Shown piece after piece: positions 48,407 through 57,222 of a stretch of DNA of 64,000 bases (position 1 is its first letter; each line of letters begins with the position of its first letter). Under the pieces are notes generated by a model. That model ran no database searches. It worked only from the letters and a program-made list of their open reading frames with translations, and was not told where the DNA came from. This stretch comes from an archaeon (GTDB taxonomy: Archaea; Nanobdellota; Nanobdellia; Pacearchaeales; GW2011-AR1). Position numbers and translations under genes: made by a program. Where the stretch lies: contig JABHLR010000002.1 in the NCBI GenBank assembly GCA_018693315.1, positions 1 through 64,000 on the forward strand, read 5' to 3'.

Positions 48407-48856
48407 ATGAAAACGAAATTTAATGTCGCTGTACAGACATATAACCTTGAAAAAGTAGCACACCCCAACCTATTTGGAGAAAACATCTGTGAGGGCGAAG
48501 TTAACAACAATTGCATCTCTTGCAATGAAAACATCACTCATCCGCTCTGCCCAAACTGCATCTCAAAAGCATTCAATCAATGGACAAAAAAATTCCCAGA
48601 ACACCACGAGCTAAAAGGAAAACTAAACATCTTCATGCGACACCACAATCACATAAAAGGAAAATCGACAACTTGCGTAGTATGTAACAAAAACGACGTC
48701 CACGTCTGCCCATACTGCTTCACAGAGCACCTATATAAGCTGGTGAAAGAAGCAGGCCTAGGCGTCCGAGCAATGACAGAATTCCTTTTTATATTCAACT
48801 TCGATTTCGAGCACAAAGGGTATTCACAAGAGCTCGAAGCATTCGGTGGCTACTAA
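48407..48856 (+). CDS. Protein with two CxxC-CxxC zinc-finger-like units
   Basis: The 149-aa protein has two similar units, CISCNENITHPLCPNCISKAF and CVVCNKNDVHVCPYCFTEHL, each able to bind zinc. A helical segment between them is His-rich (IFMRHHNHIKG). No named family. It is directly followed by the TtuA-like remnant gene, whose relatives carry N-terminal zinc ribbons, so the two proteins may form a complex. ATG 48407 is chosen; a GTG at 48353 is possible. Confidence 0.6.
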   Translation: MKTKFNVAVQTYNLEKVAHPNLFGENICEGEVNNNCISCNENITHPLCPNCISKAFNQWTKKFPEHHELKGKLNIFMRHHNHIKGKSTTCVVCNKNDVHVCPYCFTEHLYKLVKEAGLGVRAMTEFLFIFNFDFEHKGYSQELEAFGGY

Positions 48857-48887
48857 AACTTATAAACATCCAGAACATTACATAGTC

Positions 48888-49364
48888 ATGGCAACAGTCT
48901 GGACCTTCACAAATAAAAGAGAACTCAACAAATCAGAATTTCTAAATTACATAGAAAGAAAAGTTTTCAGAACAATCAGAAAATTCGACATGCTACCCAG
49001 AGACAGATCTATCACCCTAAAAAAATCCAACGACCTAAATACAAATGTCCTAAAAAAAATTATAGAAACAAAATTCCCAGTAAAATTTAGTACCAAACCA
49101 AATCTATCATCAGAGAATCTTTCACAAGCAGCCGAAGATATTTTCAAAAACATTCTCAAAGGAAACTACAAAGGGCCATCTCCAAAAAACAAACCATTGT
49201 ATTTTTTATCCGATAAAGAAATCGAACTCTACGCAAAACTTTCAAGCATAAAAGGAGCAAAAAGAAAACAAGATAAAAAAATCCAAACCCTCTTTGAAAA
49301 ATTTCTAAAGAAAAATCAAGACCTAGAATTAAACATTGTCAAAGCGGTAGGGCAATTAGAATGA
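48888..49364 (+). CDS. Degenerate TtuA/Ncs6-like protein lacking the PP-loop
   Basis: The 158-aa product has FLNYIERKVFRTIRKFDML near residue 20, like the segment that precedes the PP-loop in archaeal TtuA/Ncs6 tRNA thiolases. PLYFLSDKEIELYAKLSSIKG near residue 105 is like the segment after it. The catalytic SGGKDS is missing: residues 40-95 are a different, shorter stretch. It therefore cannot activate tRNA by adenylation, but may keep a binding role. ATG 48888 is 25 nt after an AACTTATAAACA box. Confidence 0.5.
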   Translation: MATVWTFTNKRELNKSEFLNYIERKVFRTIRKFDMLPRDRSITLKKSNDLNTNVLKKIIETKFPVKFSTKPNLSSENLSQAAEDIFKNILKGNYKGPSPKNKPLYFLSDKEIELYAKLSSIKGAKRKQDKKIQTLFEKFLKKNQDLELNIVKAVGQLE

Positions 49365-49894
49365 AAAAAGCAGTAGGAATAATAAGCATTTCTGTAAGTG
49401 TCGTGGTAATAGCTCTGATGATATATGGGCTCATGAACGCTGGGGCAATCAGCGAACAAATGTCATCCCAGATTGAAGATTATGGGGCGATAGCACTTTT
49501 CTTCATGTCGATAATATTCGACTTAATCCCGCAAATAATCTCTCCAGTCGCAGCAATGGTAATGGCAGTAGTAATGGGAGTAGGTCTTTACCCGGCAATA
49601 ATCGCCACAATTCTAGGTTCCACAATAGGTTCCACAATAGGATTTATACTAGGGAAAAAATACATGTTCGACGCTGTAAACGCGATGACCTCAGAAAAAG
49701 CAGTAGAAAGACTAACAAGCCTAACAAACAGGTACGGTAGAATCGTGGTCCCATTGGCAGCAATATCCCCCGTCCCATATCTTCCCGTTCTACTCGGTGC
49801 GATGAACTTCTCAAAAAGAAATTTCATAATCTACGGCCTAATTCCACGAGCGCTAAGTATCATCATACTCAGCTCAATCATCTATCTGTTCTAA
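49361..49894 (+). CDS. VTT-domain (DedA/SNARE-associated) membrane protein
   Basis: The 177-aa protein has four to five membrane segments and the VTT/DedA pattern: ISPVAAMVMAVVMGVGLYPAIIATILGSTIGSTIGFILGKKY, then NRYGRIVVPLAAISPVPYLPVLLGAMNFSKRNF. Family members move or scramble lipids. It overlaps the TtuA-like gene by four bases. Confidence 0.88.
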   Translation: MKKAVGIISISVSVVVIALMIYGLMNAGAISEQMSSQIEDYGAIALFFMSIIFDLIPQIISPVAAMVMAVVMGVGLYPAIIATILGSTIGSTIGFILGKKYMFDAVNAMTSEKAVERLTSLTNRYGRIVVPLAAISPVPYLPVLLGAMNFSKRNFIIYGLIPRALSIIILSSIIYLF

Positions 49895-50342
49895 CAACGA
49901 GATCTCCAAACTTTGCCTTATCCATATTCGCAAGAGGCCTATATTCACCATCACACATATAAGAAACAGTTTGAGCAACCCCATCCCTAGATCGCCGATA
50001 TAAATCAATATCCTGAACAGGAATAATTATCTTAGGCAATTCAATAACACGAGGAACGCGAATCAACAATCTTTCAATATCATCAAAAAGTTTTCCTTTC
50101 ACATGAGGACGCAAAGCACGCTTAACCCAATACCAAGCAGTAGCACAATTCTCAACAAATCGCGCACCAACATTTTCATCATAAACAATTTTTTGCGCAG
50201 TCGGCCTTCTAAAAAGTTTTCTTGTTCTCTTCCATAATCCATCCTCCAACCTAAAACAAGTACCACAGGTCGGCCGCGCAACCCCACAATTATTCTTATT
50301 AAGAAACTCCACAAAACCCTCAGCTCTCAACCTATGCTTCAT
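49878..50342 (-). CDS. Hypothetical protein (154 aa)
   Basis: Not recognised. The start at 50342 fits a CTTAAAAGG box 25 nt upstream. It has Cys residues spaced NNCGVARPTCGTCFR near the N-terminus, possibly a zinc site, and a basic, aromatic middle (CATAWYWVKRALRPHVKG). Its end overlaps the VTT gene by 17 bases. Basic charge suggests nucleic-acid binding. Confidence 0.55.
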   Translation of the reverse strand: MKHRLRAEGFVEFLNKNNCGVARPTCGTCFRLEDGLWKRTRKLFRRPTAQKIVYDENVGARFVENCATAWYWVKRALRPHVKGKLFDDIERLLIRVPRVIELPKIIIPVQDIDLYRRSRDGVAQTVSYMCDGEYRPLANMDKAKFGDLVVRTDR

Positions 50343-50366
50343 AACAAACCACACCAAACCATCCTT

Positions 50367-51446
50367 TTAAGAATTATTAATCTCCATAACAACCTTCCTC
50401 AATTCCCTAAAATCCCCAATAATATAATCCGGCTTCTCTTTCTTAATCACAGCCAACGAAGACCATGCACATTTATTATTAATCGCAACAGCAACACATC
50501 CAGCCTCTCGCGCAAACTGAACATCTGAAAATCTATCCCCAACATACATCGCCTCCGATGCCTTAATCTTCATCTTTCGAAACAACTTCTCCAACATCTC
50601 GTCTTTAGTCGAAAATTTCTCAGACCCATAAACCCCCCTAAACAAACCCTTCAACTTCAACTTCTTAATCGACGCCCTCAAAAAACTAGTCTTCGAATTC
50701 GAAACAACAATCAACGGCATCTCCTCCTTCAGCTCCCACAACGGCTTCAATGAAACACACGGCTTAATCCCACCATCAATCGCAGCCTTAGTAAAATACT
50801 TATAAAATTTCCTACGGAATTTCTGAAGATCTTTAACATGCAAACCCAACCCCTTCAAAATCAAATGAGTCTTAACTCCCAACAACTTCCTCATCTTCTC
50901 CTTGTCAAATTCATAACCAAACTCGTCCAACGTCCGCACCATAGTATCAAAAGCTATTTTCTTCGCATCACTAATCGTCCCATCAAAATCAAAAAATATA
51001 GCCTTAATCTTCCTATCTCCAGGCGCCCTCCAAGCTTCCCTATCTTTCAAAAACTCCTTCAGCTCCTTCTTGCTAGACTTCCTCCAAAGATGCTTTAAAT
51101 CAGAAACCTTATGCTCTTCAATCTTTATGGGCTTTACTTTTTTCATAGAGAGATATTCATCTTTATGATTTTGTTTAAAATCTTTCGGATCTAATATATG
51201 CAAATAAACAGTTGCTTTCAAATCAGGCCAACCCTCAATAATATTTATCACATGAGTCTTCCGATTCTTAAAAGCAGAAGTCTTAGCCGACCTCGCAGCA
51301 GCCATTCCCAAAGCAACCTTCTTCAAACTCGTCGCATAAACTCCCTTCTTAGAATGCATAGGATCTGAATCGGTAGGTTTCCTCGGCTCCAAAACTTTTA
51401 TTTTCTTCCCACTCCCATGATACAAATATTTCGGTTTTTTCATCAC
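50367..51446 (-). CDS. Fusion of an ART-like N-terminal domain and a HAD phosphatase
   Basis: Residues 1-110 (YLYHGSGKKIKVLEPRKP, KKGVYATSLKKVALGMAAA) resemble small ADP-ribosyltransferase-like domains that start with a YHGS motif. The resemblance is by pattern only. Residues 148-359 form a HAD hydrolase close to phosphoglycolate phosphatase: IFFDFDGTISD, LIVVSNSKTS and MYVGDRFSDVQFAREAG. A charged linker joins them. The combination suggests a nucleotide-linked or ADP-ribose-related phosphatase. It overlaps the GNAT gene by four bases. Confidence 0.75.
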   Translation of the reverse strand: MMKKPKYLYHGSGKKIKVLEPRKPTDSDPMHSKKGVYATSLKKVALGMAAARSAKTSAFKNRKTHVINIIEGWPDLKATVYLHILDPKDFKQNHKDEYLSMKKVKPIKIEEHKVSDLKHLWRKSSKKELKEFLKDREAWRAPGDRKIKAIFFDFDGTISDAKKIAFDTMVRTLDEFGYEFDKEKMRKLLGVKTHLILKGLGLHVKDLQKFRRKFYKYFTKAAIDGGIKPCVSLKPLWELKEEMPLIVVSNSKTSFLRASIKKLKLKGLFRGVYGSEKFSTKDEMLEKLFRKMKIKASEAMYVGDRFSDVQFAREAGCVAVAINNKCAWSSLAVIKKEKPDYIIGDFRELRKVVMEINNS

Positions 51447-51913
51447 AACCCCCTCCTCATCTTTTGAACGTTAAGCCCAAAAAGCTTACTTATAGAACCA
51501 ACCTTCTTATAATCCATCTTTTCGTAAAAAGGAATAGCGTAAAGCGAAGAATTTATTTTTATAGATTTGCCGCCCATGCCCTTTGCCGTTTTCTCAAACT
51601 TCACAACCAACCCCCTAGCAACACCCCTCTTGTGATATTCCCCAACAACAAACAAATTCACAATCTTATCTTCCCGCCCCCGAACAATTCCAATAATTTT
51701 CTCGCCAGCCACAGCAACATAAAAAATCGAACACTTATCAAAATTTTCCTTTATCCTCGCAAGATTTTTCTTCAGCGGAGTATATGTATCAATATAATTC
51801 TTAACACTCTTTTTGCTACCTTCACCACTATTAAACCGCCCAAAAGTTTTACTAATTAACCTAGCAACATCTTTCAAATCAGAATCTCTATATTTTCTTA
51901 TCCTCATCATCAC
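51443..51913 (-). CDS. GNAT family acetyltransferase
   Basis: The acetyl-CoA site is VNLFVVGEYHKRGVARGLVVKFEKTA (motif A, with RGVARG for the QxxGxG/A loop), and NSSLYAIPFYEKMDY is motif B. 156 aa; any of three adjacent Met codons could start it. Part of an operon with the ART/HAD fusion downstream and the MFS gene upstream (four-base overlaps). Substrate unknown. Confidence 0.88.
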   Translation of the reverse strand: MMMRIRKYRDSDLKDVARLISKTFGRFNSGEGSKKSVKNYIDTYTPLKKNLARIKENFDKCSIFYVAVAGEKIIGIVRGREDKIVNLFVVGEYHKRGVARGLVVKFEKTAKGMGGKSIKINSSLYAIPFYEKMDYKKVGSISKLFGLNVQKMRRGL

Positions 51914-53100
51914 TCCCTCATCAACAAATAAACAAACGCAGTTAAAAAGACTATCGCACCGCCAACAATTAAAGTATTGGCAATCCCAATCGTAACAATC
52001 CCAATACCAGCCAGAAACACACCAATAGAATCAGCAACATTCCAATTAATACTTCCAATCGAACCAAGCGAAGCTCTGATCTTAGAATCGAATTCATGAT
52101 GAGATGCCGAAGCTTCCGCAACGTCTAAAATCACCTCAAATATTTTCAAGATAGCAAATAATAGAAACGCAAGTATGACCCACCTAGAGAACGCAATACC
52201 AATCATCATAACTCCCGTGACAATCGAGGTCATAAGTAGGGAAAACCTAAAGCCACTTTTCTCAACAACTCTTTCAGCTATAAGAGGAGCACCCAAAGAT
52301 ATGAAAGCAATTACACCAAGAGCTCCAGCATAAAACTCTGGCTTCAGCCCAATAGTTTGAACGAAAAACAATGGAACAGCTAGAGTGAATATACTCCAAC
52401 CGATATTAGCAAGAATGCTATTTCCCATTATAATCCTAAGATTTCGATTCTTCTTGTGAAAGATAAAATTATACGACTCAATAGCCTTAAGCCAAGACTT
52501 TTTCAAATATCCATGCGGAACTTTCTCCGGCGTAAAATTTCTCTCCTCCATATACTTCCAGATCATAATAAATATCAACAAACTAACAATCCCAGACACA
52601 AGCCAAATCAACCTAAAATTAATCGCAATAATAACAAGGCCAATCAGGCCACCAACAATAAGTCCGCCTCTCTCGAAAATATAACCCCTAGAAATTAATC
52701 TAACAATCTGGGATTTTTTCTTCCCAATTCCCAACGCGTCAATAGCCCAAGCCGAACCAGCTCCAGTAGTAAAAGTCCACGCAATATCAGAGATAACCCA
52801 AAACGCAGCAATCACCCAAAAACTATTAGCAAAATATATCCCAAGAAAAGCCACTGTAAACAAAAAGTAAGATATCATCAAAGATTTCTTCCTAGAATCA
52901 TAATCAGCAACAGCCCCAGTAGGAAACTCAAGAAGCATAGTGAAAAGGCTAGACAAAGCAAAGAGCGTTGTAATCCAAACAACACTGAAACCCATCTGAA
53001 CAAAATAAACCAAAGCAAGAGCAACAATCAAAGCCCGCCTTACACCATGACCAAACTCCATTCCATTACGAATCGCCTTCACTCTAGTAGAAAACTTCAT
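51910..53100 (-). CDS. MFS transporter
   Basis: About 12 membrane segments in 396 aa and the MFS loop 2-3 motif in FPTGAVADYDSRKKSLMIS. It is a close paralog of the protein at 61013..62236 (shared WITTLFA, FPTGAVADYDSR, KIRASLGSIGSIN). The substrate is unknown; drug or metabolite efflux is typical. It overlaps the ABC exporter by four bases. Confidence 0.9.
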   Translation of the reverse strand: MKFSTRVKAIRNGMEFGHGVRRALIVALALVYFVQMGFSVVWITTLFALSSLFTMLLEFPTGAVADYDSRKKSLMISYFLFTVAFLGIYFANSFWVIAAFWVISDIAWTFTTGAGSAWAIDALGIGKKKSQIVRLISRGYIFERGGLIVGGLIGLVIIAINFRLIWLVSGIVSLLIFIMIWKYMEERNFTPEKVPHGYLKKSWLKAIESYNFIFHKKNRNLRIIMGNSILANIGWSIFTLAVPLFFVQTIGLKPEFYAGALGVIAFISLGAPLIAERVVEKSGFRFSLLMTSIVTGVMMIGIAFSRWVILAFLLFAILKIFEVILDVAEASASHHEFDSKIRASLGSIGSINWNVADSIGVFLAGIGIVTIGIANTLIVGGAIVFLTAFVYLLMRE

Positions 53101-54902
53101 TTAATATACCCACCCTTCTGCAAATTCCACAATTTCTTATATTCGCCAGCCTGATTAATCAACTGCCTATGAGTCCCCGACTGAACAATCTTCCCCCGCT
53201 TCATCACAATAATCTTATCTGCATGCATGATAGTCGACAACCTGTGAGCAATAATAATCGACGTACGCCCCTCCATAAGCCGCGCAAGGTCCTTCTGAAT
53301 CTCATGCTCAGTCTCGCTGTCCAAAGCCGAAGTAGCCTCATCCAAAACCAAAATCTTCTTATTCGCCAACAAAGCCCTAGCTATCGAAACCCTCTGCTTC
53401 TCCCCTCCACTCAACTTCACGCCACGCTCACCAACAATAGTCCTCTCCTTCTGTGGCATCTCATCAATAACCTTATCCAACTGCGCAAACTTAATCGCCT
53501 TCCAAACGACATCTTTCTTCGCCGAAGGATTCGAGAACTTAATATTATTCCAAATAGTATCATCAAACAAAACAGCTTCCTGCGGCACAATCGCCATCTC
53601 ACTCCGAACGCTCTCCTGTTTGAAATCCTTAATGTTCTTTCCATCAATCAAAACTTCTCCGCCTTCAATATCATATAACCGATAAAGCAAATTCACCAAA
53701 GTCGACTTTCCACATCCCGAGTGCCCAACAAAAGCAACCTTCTTATTCTTAGGAATTTTCAAACTAAACCCATCAAAAAGTTTTCTCTTCGAATATCTAA
53801 ACTCAACATCCTTAAACTCAATATCTCCATGCTTAATCTCCATCGCCTTAGCCCCAGGCTTATCCTTAATGCTATTCTCGATTTTCCCATACTCGAACAA
53901 ATCCTGGAAATCAATCATCGACCTATAATACATTCGAATCCCATGAACGAATCCAAACAAAGGCCCAACTACATTTCCATAAATCGTGTAGATAAATACA
54001 ATCGCACCAATCGTCAACTCGCCATTCAAGAAACTAACCATAGGAAAATAAAGCAAGAAGAAAACACCAAGTCCTAAAATCGTAGCCTCGCCAACATCAA
54101 GCCACTTGAAAAATTGCCAAAACTTCTCAAACGCATTCTTAGTCTCTTCGCTCAACCTATGAAACCTTTTCTTAACAGCGTCTTCCTTTCCAAAATACTT
54201 AACCGAATTAATATTAGTCAAAAAGTCCGCAACGTTCCCTTTCTCTCTATCTTCCTTCCGATTCGCATAACCACCATAAGGCTTCGAGTAATTCTGCAAA
54301 ATAATATTATATCCAATAAAAACGACAACAGTAATAATCAAAACAATAGCCGCAGACATATTAAAGAAAAGCAAAGAACCAACGACCGCAATCATCGAAA
54401 AAACCAAAGGCGCGATATTCCAAACAATTACATCAGTCATTCTATCAATGGCACCCGCCCCCCGACCAATCCTCGAAATCAAACTTCCAGTTTTATGCGT
54501 CGTGTGAAAATCGTGCGAAAGTCCAACAATATGATTAAAATATTTCCTTTTCAAATCCGCAATCATATCATTAGAAAGAACAATCAAGAAAACCTGCGAA
54601 GCCCACTTAAAGAAAACCCTCGAAATCAATACCACAAAAAACACCAAAATCAATACCCAAAGAACATTCACAAAAGCTGATTTCGCCAATAATCCATCAG
54701 CAAAAAGAGTTCCGCTATCAATCAATTCCTTAAACAAATACTTGTCAACAACATAAGTAAGGGCAGTCAAGAACCCTATAATCATCAACATGGTCAATTT
54801 TACCTTGTACCTACTAAGAAAGCTCCAATACTCCTTGAAATTGTACCCGAAATTGATATCTCGCTTGTACTTTTTCTTATCTATCTTAATTTTCTTTACC
54901 AT
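53097..54902 (-). CDS. ABC exporter half-transporter (MsbA/MDR type)
   Basis: Six membrane segments (residues 30-320) are followed by an ATPase domain: Walker A VGHSGCGKST, Q-loop IVPQEAVLFDDTI, signature KLSGGEKQRVSIARAL, Walker B ILVLDEATSALD and H-loop IIAHRLST. 601 aa; works as a dimer to export lipids or drugs. First gene of the exporter/MFS/GNAT/ART-HAD group. Confidence 0.94.
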   Translation of the reverse strand: MVKKIKIDKKKYKRDINFGYNFKEYWSFLSRYKVKLTMLMIIGFLTALTYVVDKYLFKELIDSGTLFADGLLAKSAFVNVLWVLILVFFVVLISRVFFKWASQVFLIVLSNDMIADLKRKYFNHIVGLSHDFHTTHKTGSLISRIGRGAGAIDRMTDVIVWNIAPLVFSMIAVVGSLLFFNMSAAIVLIITVVVFIGYNIILQNYSKPYGGYANRKEDREKGNVADFLTNINSVKYFGKEDAVKKRFHRLSEETKNAFEKFWQFFKWLDVGEATILGLGVFFLLYFPMVSFLNGELTIGAIVFIYTIYGNVVGPLFGFVHGIRMYYRSMIDFQDLFEYGKIENSIKDKPGAKAMEIKHGDIEFKDVEFRYSKRKLFDGFSLKIPKNKKVAFVGHSGCGKSTLVNLLYRLYDIEGGEVLIDGKNIKDFKQESVRSEMAIVPQEAVLFDDTIWNNIKFSNPSAKKDVVWKAIKFAQLDKVIDEMPQKERTIVGERGVKLSGGEKQRVSIARALLANKKILVLDEATSALDSETEHEIQKDLARLMEGRTSIIIAHRLSTIMHADKIIVMKRGKIVQSGTHRQLINQAGEYKKLWNLQKGGYIK

Positions 54903-54934
54903 ACTGTTATATACCTCAACACCCTCATATTCTC

Positions 54935-55024
54935 ATGCAGGAAGACACACGATACGCATCATACACAAAGTACAAAAATATAATCGGCGGCGAGCCAGCT
55001 GAAGAGGACGAAGACACGGAGTAA
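54935..55024 (+). CDS. Small acidic protein (29 aa)
   Basis: MQEDTRYASYTKYKNIIGGE followed by an acidic tail of nine residues. A TTATATACC box lies about 25 nt before the ATG, the same leaderless layout as proven genes here. It fills a gap between two minus-strand genes. No family recognised; too short for certainty. Confidence 0.4.
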   Translation: MQEDTRYASYTKYKNIIGGEPAEEDEDTE

Positions 55025-55075
55025 ACACTGTTTATAAATTTTTGCTTAATTCTATCATAATTCATTCAAATTCCT

Positions 55076-57151
55076 CTATTTTTGCCTCTTCAACAAATCA
55101 TCTAACCTAGCCTTATCACCAGACCTATCCTTTATCGCAGAAACCTCAAAAGTCTGATTCTCCCCAATCTCCTTCGCCTTCGTAACCTTCAAATCCCGAA
55201 TCAACTTCTTCCTAATCGGATCCGAAACAATTAGCTTCCCACTAGCAGAATCCGAAATCCTCTTCGCCAAAGAAATCGTATTCCCAATACTCGTATATTT
55301 CAACTTCCCACCAGTCTTCGACGCGATTAGCTCACCAACATGCACACCAAGATTAAACGTAATCTTATCCTTAAACTTCTTATTATAAGCATTCAACTCA
55401 TCCAAAATCTCCATACCAACCTTCGCAGCCAAAGCCTCATTCTTATAAGTCTTAGTCACAAGTGGAGAGAACACAATAAAAACATAATCACCCCTCCAAT
55501 CAACAAGCCCCTTCTTTTTCTGCGCACTATTAACAGCCCCATGCAAAGCACTCTTGGCAGCTTCTCCAAGCTCGCCAAAATTCTTAACACTCAAAGAAAC
55601 AACAGCCGACACATATTTCTCACCCTTCAAAACCAAAGTAGACTCAGCAATCCCAACCTTATTCTTAGTCAAATCAACCATAGTTTTATCTTCATGGCTA
55701 TAGTTCTTATCATCAAGCCCCTGAACCGCAGGCGACTTTTTCGTAAAATTCATACTATCTCCAACACTCGACTTAACTTTCCCAGGAACTTTATCCCGAA
55801 CCTTTCCAACCATTTTCTTAACAACACCATCCTTACCCAGCGTCCTCGTTTTCCGGTATCTCATAAACAGAACAGTACCAACCCCACCAAGCACAATTAT
55901 CAAGAAAATCCAAACGATAGAATACCCCTTAAATATACCAACCTCTTTCAAGCTCTCAACAGAAATAGCATTTCCAGTTAACAAAACCCTTCGACTAATA
56001 GAACTGTCGCCATCATTAATAACAACATCATACGCGCCGCTCGGAGCATTAATATTAAATTTCCTAATTTCCCCAATATCAATATTCAAATCAAGATTCA
56101 GCGTCTCTTCCCCGATCTGAATATCAAGAGTCTTATTGTAAACAACATTCCCAATATTCGTAACAGTCAAAATAGAATCCTCAAAACCAAGATCAACCTT
56201 TTGAACACCAAGCATTTCAAATTCACGCTCCACAGCCATATCATTAAAAGAGCTAGCAATCTTCCAAGTCCCAACACTAGAATTAAAGGCAAAATCAAAC
56301 TCACCAAACTCACCAGCCTGGACAGATATTTCAGTTTCAACATTCTCAGGCGAAATAATTTTCAAAGAAACACTACCTTCCATCGCTTTCCCAGACTGAT
56401 CAAAAATTTCAGCACCAACAGAAAAATTCTCCCCAGGTGTAGCAACCTCATTCGACAAACTCAAAATTATCGACGACGCAACCTGGTTAACAACATACGA
56501 AACACTGCCAGTACCCTCATTCAAAATACCACCACCAGCGGTATCATAAGCCCGAATACTCAAACTATAAGTTCCAGCCTCAGCAGTTTCACCAACAGAA
56601 AAAATCTCACTAACAAAACCCTCTTCAACGGCCTTACTAAAAGAAGTCCCATTCGAACTCTCCACAAAACCATTCAACAAAACACCATTAGCCTTCGTAG
56701 CCTCGATACTAACAGTCACAGCCTCGCCAGGATTATATGTAGTCTTATCCAAAGAAGCCACAACAGAAACATCACTACTCACACTAAACGCCTTCGTCAA
56801 AGCCTCATTCGCACCAAGGACCAAACGAACCTGACACTCTCCAACAATATCACTCAACCAATCAATTTCCAAATCTTCTTTATTCAAAAATTTATATGGC
56901 AAACTATATGGAAACGCCTCACCAGGACTATATCTCCTCGCCGACATCTTCTCTAAATTTATTGTTCTATTCCCACAAATCAAATCAACATTCAAATTTC
57001 CACTCTCAGCCCCGACCAAACCCTCGGCGCTAACATACAATCTATCACCCAAATTATACACATCCAACGGCTCAGAAATCGTAATTCCAGCCAAAACAAA
57101 CGAACTCGCGAAAACAAGCATCAAAATAAATATACATCCAATTTTTTTCAT
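55076..57151 (-). CDS. Cell-surface receptor-like protein with a cytoplasmic class III cyclase-like domain
   Basis: The 691-aa protein starts with a signal peptide (KKIGCIFILMLVFASSFVLA), has several Ig/CARDB-like beta domains (residues about 25-400), one membrane helix (YSIVWIFLIIVLGGVGTVLFM), a basic linker and a C-terminal domain (residues about 500-680). That domain has class III cyclase features: FNLGVHVGELIAS, KLKYTSIGNTISLAKRISDSASG and GDYVFIVFS. The first metal-binding Asp region reads VVSLSVKNFG, so one or both catalytic Asp are missing. Probably a sensor with a regulatory pseudo-cyclase. Confidence 0.72.
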   Translation of the reverse strand: MKKIGCIFILMLVFASSFVLAGITISEPLDVYNLGDRLYVSAEGLVGAESGNLNVDLICGNRTINLEKMSARRYSPGEAFPYSLPYKFLNKEDLEIDWLSDIVGECQVRLVLGANEALTKAFSVSSDVSVVASLDKTTYNPGEAVTVSIEATKANGVLLNGFVESSNGTSFSKAVEEGFVSEIFSVGETAEAGTYSLSIRAYDTAGGGILNEGTGSVSYVVNQVASSIILSLSNEVATPGENFSVGAEIFDQSGKAMEGSVSLKIISPENVETEISVQAGEFGEFDFAFNSSVGTWKIASSFNDMAVEREFEMLGVQKVDLGFEDSILTVTNIGNVVYNKTLDIQIGEETLNLDLNIDIGEIRKFNINAPSGAYDVVINDGDSSISRRVLLTGNAISVESLKEVGIFKGYSIVWIFLIIVLGGVGTVLFMRYRKTRTLGKDGVVKKMVGKVRDKVPGKVKSSVGDSMNFTKKSPAVQGLDDKNYSHEDKTMVDLTKNKVGIAESTLVLKGEKYVSAVVSLSVKNFGELGEAAKSALHGAVNSAQKKKGLVDWRGDYVFIVFSPLVTKTYKNEALAAKVGMEILDELNAYNKKFKDKITFNLGVHVGELIASKTGGKLKYTSIGNTISLAKRISDSASGKLIVSDPIRKKLIRDLKVTKAKEIGENQTFEVSAIKDRSGDKARLDDLLKRQK

Positions 57152-57222
57152 ATACACCACACGAACTTTTACTATATAAATATTATCCATAAATATAAAA
57201 ACAACTTTCAGCAATATTATAC

